DNA from: Limnoglobus sp.
GTDB taxonomy: Bacteria > Planctomycetota > Planctomycetia > Gemmatales > Gemmataceae
Assembly (NCBI GenBank): GCA_025353985.1
Contig: JANXNT010000586.1
Coordinates: 1 to 6,170, forward strand
Length of the DNA stretch: 6,170 nucleotides
Direction of reading: 5' to 3'
This document shows, piece after piece, positions 1-5,700 of this stretch. A program made the translations under genes and the position numbers. The notes below the pieces were generated by a model. The model was not told the origin of the DNA, made no database searches, and saw only the letters and a list, made by a program, of their open reading frames with translations. How positions within the stretch are numbered: the stretch's first letter is position 1; every line of letters begins with the position of its first letter.

Positions 1-1663
1 GTACCCAGATGGTTTTTTCGTCTTCGGCAGTGAACAGAATCGGTTCGAGCAGTTCGAGTTCGGTATTCAGGAACGAAAGTTCGATGAGTCGATCGCGGCT
101 GTTATTCGAGGTACTTCGTGCCGTACCGCCGGTCGTGCTGATCGGCATGTTCGCGGGGTCGGGTGCGAGGAATCGATCCGTCCAGAAGCCGAGGCCACGA
201 TACCCGCAAGCGAGGCCGAGGTACGTTAAGAGGCGGATCTGTTCGGGTTGCGGGCCGAGTGGGGAATCGAGCGAATCGGGGTTCGGCTGCCCCGTGGCCA
301 CCTGCAAATACCACGGCTCGCTATGGGCTTGCACCCACGTCCACATCAGCTTGCCGGGCGCGGTTAACGTGCGTCGTTGTAGTAGCCATTCGCGGTATTT
401 ATCGAGTTCCAACCCAGTGAACAACGGCCAGCGGTGGCTGCCGATGACGTCGAGATATTCGGAGTACGCCGAGTAGCCATCCCACAAGTCGATGGCCCGC
501 GGGCGGCGCGGGTCGTATTCGCGGAGAGTGTTGGCGGTGCGTGCGACGATTTTCAGTTGTTCGGTCGTGCGGCCACCGCCGAGATCCCACATCAGTACGC
601 CATCGCCGGAGCGGAAGCGACGGAAATGTTCGGCCAGCCGGTCGGCATCGCGGCCGATACTCACCGGTGTCTCGTTGCCGAGTTCGCCTAACAACGGCAC
701 TCCCGCAATCACCATGAAATTGTTTTTCGTGACGGCATCATCGATCAGCGCGGGATCGGTACCGGCGGGGAAGGCGATCGTGTTGAAATTGATGTCGCGC
801 AGCCCCTTGAGGGATTGCCCCGTGTGCCGAACCGCACGCATGAAGAACGGCTTTTTATTTATGAGGATGCGCCCCGCCACGAACTCCACCGAGTACGGGT
901 GCGCAACGCCGTTCGCCATCGTTCCCGGTAAGTCGCCGGACATATTTTTCGTGATGCTCACTGGCCGGCCGATACCGCGTGCGGGCTTGTTCGGGTCGAT
1001 GTCGCACGGGCCGATGTCGAGGTCGTCGATCCACATTTCGGATGCCCCGGCACCGGCGTACACGTTCAGCACGAGGCGGTCGATGTAGGCGTCGGTCGGG
1101 TCAATGTCGCGGCCGAGTTTCGTACGCAATACGGGGAGTTGTTTGCGTAACCCTTCGGCGGGATTTCCGAGCGTCAATCGGTGCCACTGGCGGACTTTTT
1201 CTTCGGGGTAGGCATCGCCGAGAATCAGAGTCGTCAGGGCGGCATCGGGGTTCTTCGGGTCGCGTTCTTTCGGCAACACGACCCGAGCCCGCAACTGGAT
1301 TCCTTGGCGGAAACTCTTGATCCAGACGCTCGCGGTTGCTTCCGAACCGGCCCCCGGCGACACGGGGCACGGAGGCGTTTCGTAGTAATAGTGCGCATAT
1401 TCCGCGTCGGTGCCCGCCACTTTCGGCTTCGATTCGACCTTCAGATATTCCGACGATGGTGCGTTGTAATACCGCTCGGTGGAAATGCGGTGATCCTTCT
1501 CTTCCAGTTCGACGTTCGTATCGCCCGCCACCCAAGTGGGTTGCCGACCGGAGAAGCCATCGCGGTGGTAGTGCGTGCCGCGCGCCGCCGGAGTTTGCGC
1601 AGGCAAAACCGCCGCAATGGCAAGTAACCCAACAGCCACCAGGATCAATAAACGGTCGCGCAT
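1..1663 (-). CDS. Exported glycoside-hydrolase-like (TIM-barrel) protein, C-terminus cut off by the window edge
   Basis: Reading the minus strand from the ATG at 1663-1661 gives 554 uninterrupted codons running off the left edge, with no stop. Residues 1-22 look like a signal peptide: Arg near the start, then a hydrophobic stretch LLILVAVGLLAIAAVL followed by PAQ, so the protein is probably exported. Residues about 30-220 are beta-rich and close with MWIDDLDIGP (210-219), the way carbohydrate-binding jelly-roll domains often end. From about 257 a TIM-barrel-like part begins: FFMRAVRHTGQSLKGL (273-288), INFNTIAF (291-298), VLMWDLGGG (356-364), KLMWTWVQAHSEPWY (438-452) and GYRGLGFWTD (487-496) resemble successive barrel strands of GH2/GH5/GH42-type enzymes. 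The usual W-x-x-x-N-E acid/base motif is not seen; WDLGGG stands where it would be expected. The start is supported by a good ribosome binding site. The coding assignment is firm, the fold is an inference, and substrate and activity are unknown. It is transcribed divergently from ilvN. Confidence 0.8.
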   Translation of the reverse strand, partial: MRDRLLILVAVGLLAIAAVLPAQTPAARGTHYHRDGFSGRQPTWVAGDTNVELEEKDHRISTERYYNAPSSEYLKVESKPKVAGTDAEYAHYYYETPPCPVSPGAGSEATASVWIKSFRQGIQLRARVVLPKERDPKNPDAALTTLILGDAYPEEKVRQWHRLTLGNPAEGLRKQLPVLRTKLGRDIDPTDAYIDRLVLNVYAGAGASEMWIDDLDIGPCDIDPNKPARGIGRPVSITKNMSGDLPGTMANGVAHPYSVEFVAGRILINKKPFFMRAVRHTGQSLKGLRDINFNTIAFPAGTDPALIDDAVTKNNFMVIAGVPLLGELGNETPVSIGRDADRLAEHFRRFRSGDGVLMWDLGGGRTTEQLKIVARTANTLREYDPRRPRAIDLWDGYSAYSEYLDVIGSHRWPLFTGLELDKYREWLLQRRTLTAPGKLMWTWVQAHSEPWYLQVATGQPNPDSLDSPLGPQPEQIRLLTYLGLACGYRGLGFWTDRFLAPDPANMPISTTGGTARSTSNNSRDRLIELSFLNTELELLEPILFTAEDEKTIWV

Positions 1664-1669
1664 AAGAGA

Positions 1670-1675
1670 CTCCTC
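1670..1675 (-). promoter_or_regulatory. Ribosome binding site of the exported glycoside-hydrolase-like gene
   Basis: On the minus strand GAGGAG stands 6 nt before the ATG at 1663. This is a near-ideal Shine-Dalgarno sequence and spacing, and it fixes the start of a gene that cannot be closed within the window. I found no convincing -35/-10 pair for it upstream. Confidence 0.75.
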
Positions 1676-1722
1676 GATATGCGTATACCGCAACGCCACA
1701 AATAACGAAAGGTCAGGTCAAA

Positions 1723-1812
1723 ATGCGTTCCGATGCGGGGATTGGGTCGATAGTGGAACTGCGAACGCGGCTTCATACGATAGTGGAAACCTCTCATTCG
1801 GTCGCGGAGTAA
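1723..1812 (+). CDS. Possible 29-residue leader peptide upstream of ilvN (uORF)
   Basis: An ATG at 1723 opens 29 codons ending in TAA at 1810-1812, seven bases before the ilvN ATG and in a different frame. Purine-rich Shine-Dalgarno-like sequences (AAAGG at 1708-1712 and AGG at 1715-1717) precede it at usable distances. The peptide begins MRSDAGIGSIVELRTRL. It carries Ile-Val-Glu twice, at residues 10-12 and 20-22, both written ATA GTG GAA. Eight of its 29 residues are Ile, Leu or Val, only modestly above what a typical protein has. ATA is a rare Ile codon in the other genes here: none in ilvN, and a few in the two large genes. The ilvN Shine-Dalgarno lies inside its last codons, so its translation could affect ilvN. 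Leader peptides controlling branched-chain amino acid genes are well known, but I see no terminator hairpin with a T-run. It may instead be a chance ORF over an operator region. Confidence 0.3.
   Translation: MRSDAGIGSIVELRTRLHTIVETSHSVAE
1725..1768 (+). other. Two mutually exclusive short stems in the ilvN leader
   Basis: GCGTTC (1725-1730) is a perfect reverse complement of GAACGC (1763-1768). The overlapping GTTCC (1727-1731) is a perfect reverse complement of GGAAC (1755-1759). Both stems use the same left arm, so only one can form at a time. The stems are 6 and 5 bp with long loops, so stability is doubtful and chance is a real possibility. Neither is followed by a T-run, so they do not make an intrinsic terminator. 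Confidence 0.2.
1748..1788 (+). repeat. Perfect 11-bp direct repeat upstream of ilvN (possible operator pair)
   Basis: CGATAGTGGAA occurs at 1748-1758 and again at 1778-1788, exactly 30 bp apart start to start. That is close to three helical turns, and also ten codons in the frame of the possible leader ORF. The second copy ends 31 bases before the ilvN start. The spacing suits a protein binding two sites on one face of the DNA. The repeat could also encode the two Ile-Val-Glu units of the leader ORF. No third copy was noticed in the window. Confidence 0.5.
1806..1809 (+). promoter_or_regulatory. Ribosome binding site of ilvN
   Basis: GGAG lies 10 nt before the ATG at 1820, slightly further than the optimum. 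It overlaps the last two sense codons of the possible leader ORF (GCG GAG TAA), so ribosomes finishing that ORF would cover or hand over to this site. Confidence 0.6.
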
Positions 1813-1819
1813 CACGGTC

Positions 1820-2320
1820 ATGCGGCACGTTCTTTCGGCACTCGTTCAAAATCAACCCGGTGTGTTAGCGCACATCTCCGGGATGCTCGCGTCGCGTGGG
1901 TTCAACATCGACAGCCTGGCCGTCGGTGAGACCGAACTCCCGAATATGTCGCGAATGACGTTCGTCATTCACGCCGAAGACAACGTCGTCGATCAGGTCC
2001 GTAAGCAGTTAGACAAGATCGTCACCGTTGTGCAAGTCGTCGATATTTCGGCAGAGAACTACGTCGAACGCGATTTGATGCTGATTAAGGTGGCGTGCAA
2101 ACCGGAGAAGCGTGCGGAACTGTCCTTGCTCGTTGAGACGTTCCGTGGCCGCGTGGTCGACATTCAACACAGCGACATGATGATCGAAGTCAGCGGGTCC
2201 GAAGGCAAAGTCGAAGCGTTCATCTCACTGATGCGGCCGTACGGCATCGTCGAACTCGCCCGCACCGGTCGAATCGCACTGATCCGCGGGACGCCCAAAG
2301 CCAACGGAGACGACGCGTGA
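1820..2320 (+). CDS. ilvN: Acetolactate synthase, small (regulatory) subunit
   Basis: This 166-residue protein has the full length of the IlvN/IlvH family and aligns with it from the first residue (MRHVLSALVQN against MRRILSVLLEN of E. coli IlvH). Residues about 3-76 form the N-terminal ACT domain with NQPGVL (11-16) and RGFNIDSLAV (26-35). Residues about 82-157 form the C-terminal domain, with VERDLMLIKV (82-91), FRGRVVDI (108-115) and RTGRIALIRG (148-157). Asn11, Gly14 and Asn29, which line the valine site in IlvH, are all kept, so feedback inhibition by valine is predicted. The subunit binds and activates the catalytic IlvB subunit in the cytoplasm, which makes acetolactate or acetohydroxybutyrate, the first common step to valine, leucine and isoleucine. 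Unusually, ilvB is not directly upstream; a divergent gene is. The stop overlaps the start of the next gene. The symbol ilvH would be equally apt. Confidence 0.96.
   Translation: MRHVLSALVQNQPGVLAHISGMLASRGFNIDSLAVGETELPNMSRMTFVIHAEDNVVDQVRKQLDKIVTVVQVVDISAENYVERDLMLIKVACKPEKRAELSLLVETFRGRVVDIQHSDMMIEVSGSEGKVEAFISLMRPYGIVELARTGRIALIRGTPKANGDDA
2306..2309 (+). promoter_or_regulatory. Ribosome binding site inside the ilvN 3' end
   Basis: GGAG within the last ilvN codons stands 7 nt before the GTG at 2317. It supports that non-ATG start and coupling of the small gene to ilvN translation. Confidence 0.65.
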
Positions 2321-2616
2321 CACCCGCAACGATTTCCCTGCCGACACGACGGCTCGAGGATGCCGTCGTCAGCTTGCTGCAAAGCCTGAAAGTCGGCGAC
2401 CGCATCAAGATCGTGCAAACGCTCCGGGTCGGCTCGCGCACCTGGCCTGCCGAAGCCATCGGCGTCTTTCGCGGCATCGGCTACCTCTCCACCGGCGTGA
2501 CCACCAATCGCCTCCCCGAAGACGATATCATCGTCCCCACCGTGCATTTCACCAAAGACAACGGCGAACTCACGAGTATTAGCCTGGACGAAAACACCAA
2601 GGTAGAGAAGCTGTAG
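2317..2616 (+). CDS. Conserved-looking small protein of unknown function, coupled to ilvN
   Basis: This is a 99-residue soluble protein with no signal peptide or membrane segment. It starts at GTG, whose last bases form the ilvN stop (GTGA overlap of 4 nt), and has a good Shine-Dalgarno 7 nt upstream. There is no Met inside the protein, so a later ATG start is excluded. A probable amphipathic helix (residues about 12-25, LEDAVVSLLQSL) is followed by beta-rich sequence: VGDRIKIVQTLRVG (27-40), AIGVFRGIGYLSTG (47-60), DIIVPTVHF (70-78) and LTSISLDENTKVEKL at the end. The pattern suggests a small beta-barrel or SH3-like fold, but I do not recognise a family. It has no Cys or His cluster that would point to metal binding. 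Overlap with ilvN makes co-expression almost certain. A role in branched-chain amino acid synthesis is possible, for example binding to the synthase, but nothing in the sequence shows it. Confidence 0.8.
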   Translation: MTPATISLPTRRLEDAVVSLLQSLKVGDRIKIVQTLRVGSRTWPAEAIGVFRGIGYLSTGVTTNRLPEDDIIVPTVHFTKDNGELTSISLDENTKVEKL

Positions 2617-2725
2617 ATAGCATTGAAATCACAGTGGGTTCACGTGCTTCGCTACGCAAAGCCTTCGCGGCGCGGCTAAACGAGACGCGCGGATTCGCTC
2701 CACCACTCGGTTTTTCCACAAACCT

Positions 2726-2754
2726 TTGCAATTCGTCGGTCGTCATGATAAAAC
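2726..2754 (+). promoter_or_regulatory. Candidate sigma-70-type promoter with extended -10 for the ThuA/heme gene
   Basis: TTGCAA (2726-2731, 4 of 6 to TTGACA) and TAAAAC (2749-2754, 4 of 6 to TATAAT) are separated by 17 bp. A TGn extended -10 element (TGA, 2746-2748) precedes the second box. Transcription would start near 2761, leaving a leader of about 27 nt. The region is more AT-rich than its surroundings. Confidence 0.4.
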
Positions 2755-2761
2755 GCTATTA

Positions 2762-2776
2762 CTCTCCTCTCTCCTC
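2762..2776 (+). repeat. Pyrimidine-only leader tract with tandem CTCTCCT
   Basis: CTCTCCT is repeated twice head to tail (2762-2768 and 2769-2775), followed by C, giving 15 consecutive pyrimidines. The tract sits between the promoter candidate and the start codon and abuts the weak Shine-Dalgarno AGGTG at 2777-2781. It resembles the anti-Shine-Dalgarno of 16S rRNA, and could also be a binding tract for ribosomal protein S1. Function is not established. Confidence 0.35.
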
Positions 2777-2787
2777 AGGTGTTTCCC

Positions 2788-5700
2788 ATGCCGCGGTTTG
2801 TCGTTGCTTCTTTACTGCTCGCCATCGCGTCGGTCGCGTCGGCGACGGAGCCTGCGCTTAAGGTGCTGTTCCTTGGCGATGCGGATCACCATCGACCGGC
2901 GGATCGTTTTGCTCAACTGCAACCGGAATTGGCGAAACGAAACATCGCGCTCACTTACACCGATAAAGTCAGCGATCTCAACGATGCGACGCTGAACGGC
3001 TACGACGGCCTGATGATCTTCGCGAACCAAACCGAGTGGGCACCGGAGAACGAGAAGGCGCTTCTGGACTACGTGGCCAGCGGTAAGGGATTCATCCCGC
3101 TCCACTGTGCCAGTTACTGTTTCATCAAATCGCAGTCTTACATCGATCTCGTTGGGGCACAATTCCGTAGCCACACGACGGGCGTGTTCCGCGTGAAAAC
3201 GACTGCGGCCGATCACCCGATCATGCAAGGCTTACAGTCGTTCGAATCGTGGGACGAAACCTACGTTCACCACAAACACAACGCGAAAGATCGCACCGTC
3301 CTCGAAGTCCGCACGGACAAAGATCTCGTCGAACCGTGGACGTGGGTCCGCAACCACGGCAAAGGCCGCGTCTTCTATACCGCATGGGGGCACGACCACC
3401 GCACCTGGAGCCATCCCGGTTTCATTTCGCTCGTCGAACGTGGCACCCGCTGGGCGTGCAACAAGGGCCTCGAAACGGCGAGCGTTCACGTCGATCGCCC
3501 GCAGATGACCGAGTTCGCGAAAGATGCGAAGCCGTTCGAGTTCGTCGATGGCGTGTTGCCGTTTTACCCACCCGGCGAGAAATGGGGCACGATCCGCGAG
3601 CCGATCAAGAAGGTGCAAAAACCACTGAGCGCAGCGGAGAGCGTCAAGAATTATGTGACGCCCGTCGACTTTGAAATGAAGCCATTCGTGACCGAGGAGA
3701 AGCTCGGTGGCGGTAAGCCGATCGCGATGACGTGGGACGAACGCGGTCGCTTGTGGCTCTCGCTGACGTTCGATTACCCGAATGAATTGCAACCGCAAGG
3801 CGAAGGCCGCGACAAGATCGTGGTCTGCGAAGACATCGACGGTGATGGCGTTTGCGACACGGTGAAGGTGTTCGCCGACAAGCTCAGCATTCCGACGAGC
3901 ATTTTGAACGTCAATGGCGGGTTGCTCGTTCATCAAGCTCCGCACACGCTGTTTTTGAAAGACACCGATGGCGACGGCAAAGCCGACGTCCGCACCGTGC
4001 TGTTCACCGGCTGGGGAACCCGCGACACGCACGCCGGGCCGAGCAATATGCGTTACGGTTTCGACAACTGGATCTACGGCATGTGCGGTTACAGTGGTTT
4101 CGATGGCACCGTTAACGGCGAGAAAGTGAAGTTCGGCCAAGGTCTGTATCGCTTCAAGATCGACGACGGGAAAGCGACGAAACTCGAGTTCCTGCGTTCG
4201 ACGAACAACAACAGTTGGGGCGTAGCGTTCAACGAACAAGGCGAACTCTTCGGCAGCACCGCGAACGGTTGCCCGCTCGTTCACCTGACGATCCCGAACC
4301 GCTACTACGAGAAGGTGAAGGGCCTGACGCCCGGCGCACTTCAGAACATCGCGTACGACAATCACGTCGAACCGGTGGTGAAGGACTATCGCCAGGTCGA
4401 TTGGCACGGCGGATTCACCGCCGGGGCCGGGTGTAGCATCTACACCGCCCGCACGTACCCGCCAGAGTATTGGAACAAAGTCGCGTTCGTCAGCGAGCCG
4501 ACGGGGCACCTCACCGCAGCGATGCCGTTGCACGCGAACGGCAGTAGTTACACCGCCCGCATGGGCTGGAACCTGTGTGCGAGCCGCGACGATTGGGCCG
4601 CACCGATCGATGCCCAGGTCGGCCCCGACGGCCATATGTGGGTGGTCGACTGGTACAACATCATCGTCCAGCACAACCCGACGCCGGAGGGTTACAAAAC
4701 GGGTAAAGGCAACGCCTACGAGATACCGCTCCGCGACAAAAAGTATGGCCGCGTTTACCGCGTCTTTTACACGAAAGCGAAGCCCGAACCGCGCGTGAAC
4801 CTCAAAGACGCCACGGTGGAAAAGCTGATCGAAACGCTCAGCCACCACAACCTGTCGTGGCGGTTACACGCCCAACGCTTATTGGTGGATGCGGGCCAGA
4901 AAGTCGAAGGGCTGAAGCTAGTCACGGGCAAGACGGCACAGCTCGAAACGCGACTGAAAAGCCTGTCGCAAGCCGAGCGCCTGACGGCGTTCCTCGCCAT
5001 CGCCGACGAACCTGCAGCGCACGACTACGGTGCGATTCTCGTGTCGGCCCTACGCGATTCGACGAACACCGGCGACACGAACATTTCGCAAGCGATGACC
5101 ATCGCGGCCGCAGTTCACGATGTGCATTTCCTGACCGCGATCGTTGCCGAAACGAATCTCTCCGCCGAAGCGAAACGGGTCGTGGAAATCGTCGCGAAAC
5201 ACTACGGATCCAGTCCACACGGCAAGACCGTCGGCCCGTTACTGATCGCAATGGAACGGGCGAAATCGCCCGCGATAGCGGAGATGATCCTCACCGGATT
5301 GGCGAGTGGCAACGGTGCGAAGAGCGGTGCGGAACTGACGCCCGAAGCCGACACTGCCATCGGGAACATGCTCGTGAAACTGCCCGCACTGTCACGCGGG
5401 CGGCTACTGCGGCTCGCGGGTATCTGGGGTGTGAAGGGCCTCGATGCTCAGCTTCTCGAAATGACGAAAAGCTTATTTACTACAGTCGCCGACGACAAGG
5501 CGAGCGATACGGTACGGCTCGAAGCCGCGAAGCAGATCGTCGAGTTCCAGCCCGAGAGCGAAGCGGCTGCGAGCCAATTGGTGGCATCGATCGTGCCGAA
5601 AACCTCGCCCGAACTTTCCGCAGGGATCTTCGAAGCACTCTCCCGAAGCCGGGCCAAGAACGCCGGTGCGGCCGTAGTAGCGAAGCTGAAAGACCTGCCC

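Larger units (their letters stand above)
2617..2787 (+). other. Intergenic region between the ilvN operon and the ThuA/heme gene
   Basis: This stretch of 171 bases carries no credible ORF. The left part has GC-rich imperfect inverted repeats (GCGCG with CGCGC near 2669-2691) and a TTTTT run at 2711-2715. No good stem lies directly before the T-run, so I do not call a terminator. The right part holds the promoter candidate and the pyrimidine-rich leader listed separately. Confidence 0.5.

Noticed and set aside
492..1088. Plus-strand ORF of 198 codons, and others on the plus strand at 9-476 and 1181-1627
   Set aside because: They are antisense to the minus-strand exported-protein gene, which has a signal peptide, a strong ribosome binding site and 554 open codons. 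The plus-strand products are Arg/Ser-rich and featureless.
1683..1688. Palindrome GTATAC as a shared -10 for the divergent genes
   Set aside because: No matching -35 was found in either direction, and on the minus strand transcription would begin at the ribosome binding site, leaving almost no leader.
1710..1720. Tandem AGGTC AGGTC as an operator
   Set aside because: Two 5-mers side by side are easily due to chance; the stretch is more simply read as Shine-Dalgarno-like sequence before the possible leader ORF.
1575..1868. Plus-strand ORF of 97 codons crossing the divergent region into ilvN
   Set aside because: It overlaps the 5' end of the minus-strand gene and the start of ilvN in the wrong frame, and its product has low-complexity composition.
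2669..2715. Possible terminator after the ilvN operon
   Set aside because: GCGCG/CGCGC and CGAG/CTCG arms can be paired, but the loops are long, the stems are 4-5 bp, and the TTTTT run does not directly follow a stable stem.
3232..4848. A 538-codon open frame on the minus strand inside the ThuA/heme gene
   Set aside because: It lies fully antisense to a gene with clear family motifs. In this codon usage the complementary frame rarely meets stops, so long antisense ORFs are expected. Its translation is rich in Arg, Val and Ala with no recognisable domain.
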